Shown here: positions 1 to 5,307 of the stretch, piece after piece | Layout: every line of letters begins with the position of its first letter | Numbering within the stretch: the stretch's first letter is position 1 | Source of the DNA: Desulfobacteraceae bacterium | GTDB lineage: Bacteria > Desulfobacterota > Desulfobacteria > Desulfobacterales > Desulfosalsimonadaceae | Direction of reading: 5' to 3' | NCBI GenBank assembly: GCA_007131845.1 | Contig: SLPT01000163.1 | Location: 1 to 6,146, forward strand | Length of the DNA stretch: 6,146 bases | Notes under the pieces: generated by a model | Databases searched by the model: none | Seen by the model: only the letters and a program-made list of their open reading frames with translations | Told to the model about the DNA's origin: nothing | Translations under genes and position numbers: made by a program

Positions 1-1
1 G

Positions 2-343
2 CCGGTCATTCTGATGGGCGACTTCAACGAAGCCCCCGCATCCGATGTGCATTGCATTCTGACAGCCCCCGAAACACAGTTGTTCGATACATGGCAGGTG
101 CTGGAAAAACCAGAAGACGAAACGTCCTACACTCACCACGGTTTCACCGGAAAGCCGCAGCGCGCACGGATGGACTGGGTCCTGGCGGACGCCTCTTTCC
201 GGGTGACGGATGCCCGCATTCTCCGCGATGCGGATGACGGCGCCTATCCATCGGACCATTTTCCGTACATGGTCGATCTCGCAGCCCCGGGCGCGGCGGC
301 TCATGCCGGCGGGCCCGCCGGTTTGCCCGACGATTTGACTTGA
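2..343 (+). CDS. Endonuclease/exonuclease/phosphatase family protein, 3' part only
   Basis: This is the C-terminal 113 residues of a protein whose 5' part lies before the window; the frame is open from base 2. It begins PVILMGDFNE, the core strand and Asp/Asn metal-site motif of the EEP (DNase I-like) fold. It continues with a Thr/His-rich loop (SYTHHGF), then RMDWVLAD, matching the family's R-I/M-D-Y/W motif, and SDHFP, which carries the catalytic Asp-His pair near the C-terminus. Members hydrolyse phosphodiester or phosphomonoester bonds with Mg2+; the substrate (DNA, phospholipid, inositol phosphate) cannot be told from this fragment. The last 20 or so residues are an Ala/Gly/Pro-rich tail outside the fold. 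It is convergent with the alkyltransferase gene at 675-1202, with repeats between them. I see no clear intrinsic terminator directly after the TGA. Family assignment is firm; specific function is unknown. Confidence 0.85.
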   Translation, partial: PVILMGDFNEAPASDVHCILTAPETQLFDTWQVLEKPEDETSYTHHGFTGKPQRARMDWVLADASFRVTDARILRDADDGAYPSDHFPYMVDLAAPGAAAHAGGPAGLPDDLT

Positions 344-398
344 CCTTTTCGCAGCGTGTTTTACATTGAACGCTACGGCCTGATACGCTTGTCAAAAA

Positions 399-552
399 TG
401 ACGGCTTCGAAAAAAGTCCAATATCTGCGCCTGCGCGCGATTTCTCAGAATTATAAGGTCGCCAGGCATGCTGCGTTCTTCGAAACCCGGCAAGCCTCGA
501 TCCTGAACTTTTTACAAAGCCGTCGGATCGCAACTTTTTACGCGTCCATCAA
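399..552 (+). repeat. Palindromic MITE-like repeat, copy 1 (full length, diverged)
   Basis: A 125-bp imperfect palindrome (400-524) starts GACGGCTTCGAAAAAAGTCC and ends GAACTTTTTACAAAGCCGTC, which is the near-exact reverse complement of the start. It is followed by the family's 28-nt tail (525-552), which contains ACTTTTTACG and ends CATCAA. The preceding T at 399 is shared by all copies and is counted as part of the end. The interior (GCGATTTCTCAGAAT, then a matching arm around 470-490) is more diverged than in the copies at 1612 and 6029, so this is probably an older insertion. The left flank reads TCAAAAAT and the right flank TCAATTTT, so no exact target duplication survives. It sits between two convergent gene ends, where its hairpin could act in transcription termination in either direction. 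Confidence 0.85.
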
Positions 553-575
553 TTTTGGTGGAATCGTAAAAAGTC

Positions 576-657
576 TCAAATCGGAGATAACCGCCAACCA
601 ATAAACAAATAAATTATTGATTTTACTTAACATTTAATCACTTAAAACTTAACACTG
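576..657. other. AT-rich intergenic tract with spaced ACTTAA motifs
   Basis: This is the only strongly AT-rich stretch in the window. ACTTAACA occurs at 625-632 and 647-654, with the variant ACTTAAAA at 640-647, giving closely spaced ACTTAA motifs. No gene, RNA or promoter can be supported here. It lies between convergent gene ends and inside the probable element at 555-689, so it may be element interior. With the two repeats it accounts for the gene-free region 344-674; positions 344-398 show nothing beyond a weak AGCGT/ACGCT pairing. Confidence 0.5.
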
Positions 658-681
658 CCTGTAAAAAAGACTTTTTACAGG
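658..681 (-). terminator. Perfect 10-bp stem overlapping the alkyltransferase stop
   Basis: CCTGTAAAAA (658-667) and TTTTTACAGG (672-681) form a perfect 10-bp stem with a 4-nt loop. The minus-strand stop TAA (677-675) falls in the first arm. On the minus strand the stem is followed by a moderately U-rich stretch (GTTAAGTTTTAAG), so it could end the alkyltransferase transcript. Most of the stem is A-U and therefore weak. The motif GTAAAAAGTC inside it is identical to the end motif of the repeat family, so it may be repeat-derived rather than a selected terminator. Confidence 0.45.
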
Positions 682-1202
682 CTCATCAATTTTAATCCCT
701 CGAAAGAAAGTATCCGCCGCTTCATGTCGAGCCCGCTGCCGAATCCACCAAGGCCTCCGCCGGCCCGGATGATCCGGTGACAGGGTATCAGGATGGGAAA
801 TGGATTTTTTCCCAGTGTGTTGCCGACGAAACGGGCGGAACGGGGCCGGTCCATATCCCGGGCAATCCGTCCGTAGGAAACCGTTTGTCCGAAAGGCACG
901 GCCGCGGTCTTTTCCCAGACCAACCGCTGAAGGGGGGTATAATTGCCTAATTGCAGGAGATCCCACGGAACCTTCCCGGAACGTTTGCTACGATACGCTT
1001 CGAAGAATTCCAAAACCCGTTTGGCTTCCCGTCCGGCAGGAACATCGGATGCTTGGGGAGATAGCGATGTGTCCAACCGATGGGCGTTTCCGGGAAGTAG
1101 AATGCGAACCAGCATGAAGGGATCTGGTTGATAGACGATACCGATCCACCCGATGGGCAGATCCAGTTTAAAACACTTCGGATGTAATGGAGCCGTATTC
1201 AT
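675..1202 (-). CDS. ogt: Methylated-DNA--[protein]-cysteine S-methyltransferase (O6-alkylguanine-DNA alkyltransferase)
   Basis: This 175-residue suicide DNA-repair protein transfers the alkyl group from O6-alkylguanine (and O4-alkylthymine) to its own cysteine. The C-terminal domain is complete: SYGRIA (109-114, helix-turn-helix region), SARFVGNTLGKNP (122-134) holding the Arg finger R124 and the Asn hinge, then PCHRII (140-145) with acceptor C141, and GGFGSGLDMKRRILSFEG (152-169). The N-terminal domain (1-80) is diverged, as is usual for Ogt, and has no Ada-type methylphosphotriester domain, so this is Ogt-like rather than Ada. The ATG at 1202 gives normal family length; the GGGA upstream is only a weak ribosome site. 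The last residues LMSL and the TAA lie in a repeat-like terminus, beyond the conserved FEG end, so activity should not suffer. It is probably monocistronic: a hairpin at 1291-1325 separates it from the upstream ferredoxin gene. Confidence 0.93.
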   Translation of the reverse strand: MNTAPLHPKCFKLDLPIGWIGIVYQPDPFMLVRILLPGNAHRLDTSLSPQASDVPAGREAKRVLEFFEAYRSKRSGKVPWDLLQLGNYTPLQRLVWEKTAAVPFGQTVSYGRIARDMDRPRSARFVGNTLGKNPFPILIPCHRIIRAGGGLGGFGSGLDMKRRILSFEGLKLMSL

Positions 1203-1238
1203 GAAATTCCCGGAGAATCAGGAAAGCCCGGCCGAAAA

Positions 1239-1256
1239 CCGGATAATCCGGATAAT
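1239..1256. repeat. Tandem 9-bp duplication upstream of ogt
   Basis: CCGGATAAT occurs twice head to tail (1239-1247 and 1248-1256); on the minus strand it reads ATTATCCGG twice. It lies 37-54 bp before the ogt start codon, where a promoter or operator would be expected. No convincing -35/-10 pair could be placed around it, so a regulatory role is speculative. Confidence 0.4.
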
Positions 1257-1290
1257 AAGGATGTCGGCGGTGAATGATGGGAGGGTAAAT

Positions 1291-1325
1291 ACCCCCGGCA
1301 ACAGGGCCAAACCCCGGCCGGGGGT
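1291..1325 (-). terminator. GC-rich hairpin downstream of the ferredoxin gene
   Basis: ACCCCCGGC (1291-1299) pairs perfectly with GCCGGGGGT (1317-1325), with a 17-nt loop. A 12-bp perfect palindrome, CCCCGGCCGGGG (1312-1323), gives an alternative fold. It begins 32 nt beyond the ferredoxin stop. On the minus strand it is followed only by ATTTACCC, so the U-tract is poor. It may be a weak intrinsic terminator or a 3'-end stabilising hairpin between the ferredoxin and ogt units. Confidence 0.45.
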
Positions 1326-1357
1326 GTCGGAAAAACTACTTTTCGTTCGGGCACTCT

Positions 1358-1546
1358 TTAGGTTTCTTCCACCGTAATGGCATCCGGCTCACAAACCTCG
1401 ATGCAGCTCTCGCAGCCGAGGCACTCGTCCGGATTGACAGGAACCGACTTGCCGTCCTGCATCTCGAATACCTCGGTCGGACAAACATCCACACACTCTT
1501 CACAACCTTCGCACTTCTCGGCATCTACTGTCGGAATAAAAGCCAT
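1358..1546 (-). CDS. 2[4Fe-4S] ferredoxin, clostridial type
   Basis: This 62-residue acidic electron carrier has two classical cluster-binding motifs. C12-x2-C15-x2-C18-x3-C22-P is the first, and C42-x2-C45-x2-C48-x3-C52 the second; the last Cys of each motif contributes to the opposite cluster. The second motif ends C-E-P rather than plain C-P, a common variant. The length, the pseudo-twofold symmetry and the excess of Asp/Glu are those of low-potential soluble ferredoxins of anaerobes, which serve oxidoreductases such as pyruvate:ferredoxin oxidoreductase, hydrogenases or membrane complexes. No partner is encoded in the window, so its job is open. The ATG at 1546 is fixed by a strong AAGGAG seven bases upstream. 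It seems to be transcribed alone: a repeat occupies its leader and a hairpin follows the stop. Confidence 0.95.
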   Translation of the reverse strand: MAFIPTVDAEKCEGCEECVDVCPTEVFEMQDGKSVPVNPDECLGCESCIEVCEPDAITVEET

Positions 1547-1553
1547 GTTACAT

Positions 1554-1559
1554 CTCCTT
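1554..1559 (-). promoter_or_regulatory. Strong Shine-Dalgarno of the ferredoxin gene
   Basis: AAGGAG on the minus strand lies 7 nt before the ATG at 1546. It is the best ribosome-binding site in the window, consistent with a highly expressed small electron carrier; the other genes have much weaker sites. Confidence 0.8.
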
Positions 1560-1611
1560 TTAATTGTTTTTTACAGATCAGACCTTACTGTCTTTTTGCT
1601 ATTCAAGTGTT

Positions 1612-1763
1612 GACGGCTTCGTAAAAAGTCCAATATCTGGGTTACGCGCAATTTCTCAGAATTTCACGTACGCCAAGTACTCAGCATTCTTCGAAATTGC
1701 GCAAGCCTTGATCTTGGACTTTTTACAAAGCCGTCAGGCCGCGACTTTTTACGAGTGCATCAA
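1612..1763 (+). repeat. Palindromic MITE-like repeat, copy 2 (full length, flanked by a 9-bp direct repeat)
   Basis: This is the best-preserved copy. The 124-bp palindrome (1612-1735) starts GACGGCTTCGTAAAAAGTCC and ends GGACTTTTTACAAAGCCGTC. The inner arms also pair: GCGCAATTTC with GAAATTGCGC, AGAAT with ATTCT, and GTAC with GTAC around the loop GCCAA. The whole unit can therefore fold as one hairpin of roughly 58-nt arms. The 28-nt tail is 1736-1763. TCAAGTGTT occurs exactly at 1603-1611, touching the palindrome, and at 1760-1768, overlapping the tail end. This is the footprint of a target-site duplication, though the exact element end is uncertain by a few bases. It lies in the leader of the ferredoxin gene and 3' of the unknown gene. 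Confidence 0.9.
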
Positions 1764-1770
1764 GTGTTCT

Positions 1771-1799
1771 GCCATATACCAAATAATGCGCGTAGTCAA
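1771..1799 (-). promoter_or_regulatory. Candidate sigma70 promoter for the ferredoxin gene
   Basis: On the minus strand TTGACT (1799-1794) is followed after 17 bases by TATGGC, or after 15 by TATATG (1778-1773), the latter preceded by TGG as in extended -10 sites. Transcription would start near 1766 and run through repeat copy 2 into the ferredoxin gene. This gives a leader of about 220 nt, against about 65 nt before the insertion. With 1765-1848 otherwise empty and repeat copy 2 beside it, this accounts for most of the gene-free 1547-1848. The -10 match is imperfect. Confidence 0.3.
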
Positions 1800-1848
1800 G
1801 GGGAAGCCCATACAATATTTTGGATCTTGCGCGGTATCCATCGTCTGC

Positions 1849-2877
1849 CTACCTATCCTGCCGAACAACCTGACAGATAACACAGTGCTTCGCTCCGGAA
1901 TCCGCCGCCTCCCCGGTTTCGGGAATATCCGTGATCGACTGCAGCATTTCCCGGGGAGACACGCCCGGGATCGCATGGATTCTCATCCGGTATCCGTCAC
2001 CGGCCGGACGGCCCGGGCTGGAGAGAACATCCGCCACCAGGGGTGCTTTCAGAGAGGGGTCTTCCAGCAATTCCCGAAAGCGCCCGGAAAACGATTCCGC
2101 CGTATCCGGATCGCTTGCCGCATCGGTTTCCAGGATCAATACCATGGAGGAAAACCGGTCGGCCAGCCAGTCCATGACCGCCCGGCTGTCTGTCACAAAC
2201 AGATCCGGCGGGGCGGTGTCATGTGCGGCCAGAAGCGTCCAGGCAGTCATTCGCGATTCCGTCATGACCGCCCCGGAATCGTCCGGCGAGGCGGACTGCG
2301 GATCTTTTCCCAAAGAAGATCTTTGGGGGACAAAAAGCGCCTCGGTATCGGCTTCCGCGTCGCCACCCCGAAGCGCTTCGAACAAATGCCTGGATGCGTT
2401 ATCCGCTTCCTTGAGGCTTGCGGCGATCTCGGATTCGTGCCGGTCGAATTCCTGGGCCATCTGTAAAAAGATCCGGGCATTGAATAACGGATCGGGTTTT
2501 TGAACATCCCCGGAAAGGTCCGGGGACGGCTTTCCGGACGACCGGTCGCCCGCTTTCGTCCGCACCTCGGTGCTGATTTCGACCGCAAAGTCCTGGTTGT
2601 AAAATCCTTCGCCTGCCAGTCGATTGAGGCGAAGCGCATCTTTCTGGTGAATATCCCCCCAGGTGCCATACGCCCTGCAAAGCTCCGCAATCCGGGCCTC
2701 GCTGCCGATCACCGGATGACGGATCTCAATCTCACCGCTTTCAAACAGCCCGCCAAGCACCGCAGGGGTCTGCCCCATGACCGGCTGATAGACTGCAAAC
2801 CGACCGATCCTTCTGTGCATGGCCGCTGCTGTCTCCTGAGAAACAAATGTTGCCGGGAATAAAACCTTGTTGATCAT
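1849..2877 (-). CDS. Uncharacterised 342-residue protein coupled to the CysK-CysRS fusion gene
   Basis: I do not recognise this family. The protein looks soluble: no signal peptide and no clear membrane segment. Residues 1-105 seem to form a folded domain (opening MINKVLFPATFVSQ). A polar linker at about 106-130 follows, then an amphipathic, possibly coiled helix at about 133-170 and a low-complexity acidic stretch at about 172-205. A second alpha/beta-looking domain covers about 207-315 (DLFVTDSRAVMDWLADRF, then a hydrophobic strand MVLIL). The tail ends HCVIC, a CxxC at residues 332-335, followed by seven mainly polar residues; this could bind metal or be redox-active. The ATG at 2877 is preferred over a GTG at 2904 because the GTG lies in a repeat and the ATG once overlapped the upstream gene's stop (ATGA). 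That coupling suggests co-regulation with cysteine or Cys-tRNA metabolism, but no function is proposed. Confidence 0.75.
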   Translation of the reverse strand: MINKVLFPATFVSQETAAAMHRRIGRFAVYQPVMGQTPAVLGGLFESGEIEIRHPVIGSEARIAELCRAYGTWGDIHQKDALRLNRLAGEGFYNQDFAVEISTEVRTKAGDRSSGKPSPDLSGDVQKPDPLFNARIFLQMAQEFDRHESEIAASLKEADNASRHLFEALRGGDAEADTEALFVPQRSSLGKDPQSASPDDSGAVMTESRMTAWTLLAAHDTAPPDLFVTDSRAVMDWLADRFSSMVLILETDAASDPDTAESFSGRFRELLEDPSLKAPLVADVLSSPGRPAGDGYRMRIHAIPGVSPREMLQSITDIPETGEAADSGAKHCVICQVVRQDR

Positions 2878-2896
2878 TGTTGTCCACCCACCTTTT

Positions 2897-2956
2897 TGAT
2901 GCACTCTTAAATAGTCGCGATCCGACGGCTTTGTAAAAACGCTTTACGAAGCCGTC
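2897..2956 (-). repeat. Palindromic MITE-like repeat, copy 3 (internally deleted, 60 bp, flanked by a 7-bp direct repeat)
   Basis: On the minus strand the element runs from GACGGCTTCGTAAA, through a 3-nt spacer (GCG), to TTTTTACAAAGCCGTC, and then the family tail ending GTGCATCA. Both palindrome ends and the tail are kept, but about 90 bp of interior are missing compared with the 1612 copy. ACCTTTT flanks it at 2890-2896 and 2957-2963, the latter inside the fusion gene. Its first bases supply the last three codons (Thr-Ala-Ser) and the TAA stop of the fusion gene; its tail contains a spurious GTG start for the next gene. The 33-bp inverted repeat 2924-2956 may act as a hairpin between the two genes, attenuating the downstream one. 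Confidence 0.85.
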
Positions 2957-5235
2957 ACCTTTTCGGTATCGTGTACGGAAATACCCATATCCGTCAACTG
3001 CTTCCGAAGCCGGTCCGCCTTTTCAAAATCGCCCGCCTTTCTTGCAGCACGCCGCTCCCGCATCAACGCTTCCACCTCCGGGGAATACTGTTTTGGGGTA
3101 AAATCGAATATCCCCACCACCGAATCGATCCCCTCGACTGTCTCCAGGATTCTGCCGGCATCCTTTCTGCTGATCCGGCTTTCATCCATCAGCCGGTTGA
3201 TGCGCTTGATCATGTCGAACAGGCATGCCATGGCACGCGGCATGTTCAAATCGTCATCCATGGCCGATACAAACCCCTGCCGGAGATCGTAGAGAAGCTG
3301 ATCGATTTCCGGATATCCGGTTTCCCCATCCACATGCCGAAGCGCCCAGACAAATGCATCGATGCGCTTGAGAGCGCTTCGGGCCTGTTCGAGACGGTCA
3401 TGGGAAAAGTGAAGCGGCCGCCTGTAGTGGGCGGTTGCCAGCCAGTAGCGGATTTCCCGGGGGGAATGACCGGCATTCATCAGCTCTTCGAGAGTCGGCA
3501 ACCCGCCCTCTTCGGTTTTCCCGCCCGCTTCGGATCCAAGGACCCGCTCGCAGTGCAGCCAGCAGCGCGCGAGCGGCTTGCCTGAAAGCGCCCGGGCAAT
3601 GGCGCTTTCGTTTTCATTGTGGGGAAATATCAGCTCGCTCCCGCTGGTATGGATGTCAAATGTCTCACCGAGGTATTTCATGGACATGGCCGCGCACTGG
3701 ATGTGCCAGGACGGACGCACGTTTCCCCAGGGCGTCGGGACATAATGGCCCCGCTTCAGCTCGGAGAGACGAGCCCGCTTGAGCAGCGTAAAATCGCGCG
3801 GATTGTTCTTTTCGTACTCGTCCAGGTCCACGGTTGCACCCAGCCGTATTTTATCCAGATCAATACCGGAAAGCTTCCCGTATTCCTCGAATGCGCTGAT
3901 GGAAAAATACAGGGAACGCAGCTTTTCATAGGCATACCCCTTGTCATGGAGCCTCCTTGCGATGGCTACCATGTCGTCCACGTGCTCTGCCGCCCTCGGG
4001 TAATGATCAGCCGGTCGGATGTTGAGCGCTTCCAGATCGGACAGAAAATGCCCGACATAACGATCCGTGAATGCTTCCAGGGAAACGCCTTCCGCCTCGG
4101 CCCCGGCGATGGTCTTGTCGTCGAAATCCGTGATGTTCATTGCATGATTCACCCGAAGCCCCCGGTAACTCAGATGCCGGCAGACCAAATCCGAAAACAC
4201 GAACCGGCGGCATTCGCCGATATGAATCCGGCGGTCTGCCGTGGGGCCGCAGGTATAGATCGAAGCGTTGCCTTCCCGCACCGGTTCAAAAGGCTCCTTG
4301 GAGCGGTTCAGGGTATTGTAGAAGCTGATATCCGCTTTTTTCTTCACGGCAAACAGCGTGGTGCTGAGATACCGCTCACCGCTGTCCGGGAAAACGGCCA
4401 CAATGGTTCCGGACGCCATTCCTTCCGCCTCCCGCGCGGCAATGAGCATGGCTGCGCCGCTGCTCATTCCCACGAAGAGCCCTTCCTCTCTGCCGAGCCG
4501 CCGGGTCATTTCGAAGGCTTCCTCGTCATCGACGTTGATTTTCCGGTCCAACAGCTTTTTCTGGTAAAGCTCCGGCCGGTAGGCCTCCTTCATGTTTTTC
4601 AGCCCCTGGAGCTTGTGCCCCAGGTACGGTTCGACCCCGATGATCTCGATGTTTCGGTCATGCTCCCGGAACCTGCGGGAGCATCCCATAAGCGTCCCCG
4701 TGGTACCGATTGTGGCGACGAACTTGTCGAAGCGCCCGCCCGTCTGGGTAATGATCTCGGGCGCCGTGGTATTGTAGTGGGCTTTCCAGTTGGCCGGGTT
4801 GTTGTACTGATCGGTCATGAAGTACTTTTCCGGCTCCTCCCGGACCAGCCGGTATACCTCCTCGATGGCCCCGTCGGTACCCAGATGCCCCGGCGTCAGC
4901 ATGATTTCGGCTCCCCTTGCGGCAAGAATCTGCCGCCGCTCCATACTCACCGCTTCGGACATGGCCAGAAGCAGCCGGTATCCTTTAATGGAGCAGATCA
5001 TGGCCAGACCGATGCCGGTATTGCCGGATGTGGCCTCGATTACGATCTTGTCCGGAGTAAGCTGGCCCGAACGCTCGCCGTCCTCGATCATGGCCAGCGC
5101 AGGGCGGTCCTTTACCGATCCGCCGGGATTGAGATATTCGATCTTGGCGTATATCGTTACCCGAGGGTTGGGGTTCAGCCGCTTGATTTCCACGAGCGGC
5201 GTATTGCCGATGGCATCCAGTATGGAATGGGTCAT
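2944..5235 (-). CDS. Fused cysteine synthase - cysteinyl-tRNA synthetase-like protein
   Basis: This 763-residue fusion starts with a fold-type II PLP domain (1 to about 300) of the CysK/CysM group, which makes cysteine from an activated serine and sulfide. GGSVKDR carries the PLP lysine K42, TSGNTG (69-74) binds the substrate, GTTGT (177-181) should cradle the phosphate, and SSGAA and PDSGERY lie near the end. From about 304 it is a class I CysRS of normal length (about 460 residues). Zinc/cysteine ligands are kept: C329 in YTCGPT, C514 in SWHIQC, H539 and E543 in FPHNENE, plus W510 and H529. MDDDLNMPRA (about 659-668) opens the anticodon-binding helical region, and the end GDFEKADRLRKQL fits CysRS. 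HIGH reads HIGE (338-341), and KMSKS is replaced by a Gly/Glu-rich loop (568-578). The last three residues and stop come from an inserted repeat. There is a 72-nt gap after tmk; the ribosome site is weak. Confidence 0.9.
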   Translation of the reverse strand: MTHSILDAIGNTPLVEIKRLNPNPRVTIYAKIEYLNPGGSVKDRPALAMIEDGERSGQLTPDKIVIEATSGNTGIGLAMICSIKGYRLLLAMSEAVSMERRQILAARGAEIMLTPGHLGTDGAIEEVYRLVREEPEKYFMTDQYNNPANWKAHYNTTAPEIITQTGGRFDKFVATIGTTGTLMGCSRRFREHDRNIEIIGVEPYLGHKLQGLKNMKEAYRPELYQKKLLDRKINVDDEEAFEMTRRLGREEGLFVGMSSGAAMLIAAREAEGMASGTIVAVFPDSGERYLSTTLFAVKKKADISFYNTLNRSKEPFEPVREGNASIYTCGPTADRRIHIGECRRFVFSDLVCRHLSYRGLRVNHAMNITDFDDKTIAGAEAEGVSLEAFTDRYVGHFLSDLEALNIRPADHYPRAAEHVDDMVAIARRLHDKGYAYEKLRSLYFSISAFEEYGKLSGIDLDKIRLGATVDLDEYEKNNPRDFTLLKRARLSELKRGHYVPTPWGNVRPSWHIQCAAMSMKYLGETFDIHTSGSELIFPHNENESAIARALSGKPLARCWLHCERVLGSEAGGKTEEGGLPTLEELMNAGHSPREIRYWLATAHYRRPLHFSHDRLEQARSALKRIDAFVWALRHVDGETGYPEIDQLLYDLRQGFVSAMDDDLNMPRAMACLFDMIKRINRLMDESRISRKDAGRILETVEGIDSVVGIFDFTPKQYSPEVEALMRERRAARKAGDFEKADRLRKQLTDMGISVHDTEKVTAS

Positions 5236-5307
5236 TGCTTTTGTTTCCGGTTATTTTTGCGGCGGTAATGCATGGGCGCTATGCGGCCGCCTTGCAGTCT
5301 GTTTGTC

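Larger units (their letters stand above)
555..689. repeat. Probable second, diverged element abutting copy 1
   Basis: The left end (555-575) ends in CGTAAAAAGTC and is an inverted match, 18 of 21 bases, to the tail of the 1612 copy. The right end (669-689) runs GACTTTTTAC to CATCAA and matches the tail of copy 1 at 20 of 25 positions when TTTT is included. The two ends are inverted relative to each other (15 of 21), as expected of terminal inverted repeats. CATCAATTTT occurs exactly at both boundaries (547-556 and 684-693). The interior (576-657) is very AT-rich and unlike the other copies. The last four codons and stop of the alkyltransferase gene lie in the right end. This is an inference from end similarity; the interior gives no support. 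Confidence 0.5.

Noticed and set aside
356..604. 82-residue plus-strand frame through repeat copy 1
   Set aside because: It is almost wholly translated repeat. The 1612 copy gives a similar right-hand peptide, but the left-hand reading frame differs between copies because of a 1-base length change, so no protein is being conserved.
399..1763. CRISPR array
   Set aside because: The repeats are long palindromes about 1.2 kb or more apart, not short repeats with regular spacers, and no cas gene is present.
1564..2466. 300-residue open frame on the plus strand covering repeat copy 2 and the antisense of the unknown gene
   Set aside because: The first third is translated repeat and the rest is an Arg/Gly-rich shadow. 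The minus-strand frame has balanced composition and a start supported by the rebuilt ATGA overlap.
3619..5268. 549-residue open frame on the plus strand, antisense to the fusion gene
   Set aside because: Its translation is rich in Arg, Gly, His and Pro with no recognisable motif, and it lies opposite a gene with clear PLP and CysRS motifs. It is a shadow of GC-rich codon use.
5261..5291. Stem GGCGG/CCGCC in the tmk-fusion gap as a terminator or riboswitch
   Set aside because: The stem is short with a large loop, is followed by an A-rich rather than U-rich run, and matches no leader RNA I know. Read-through in an operon seems likelier.
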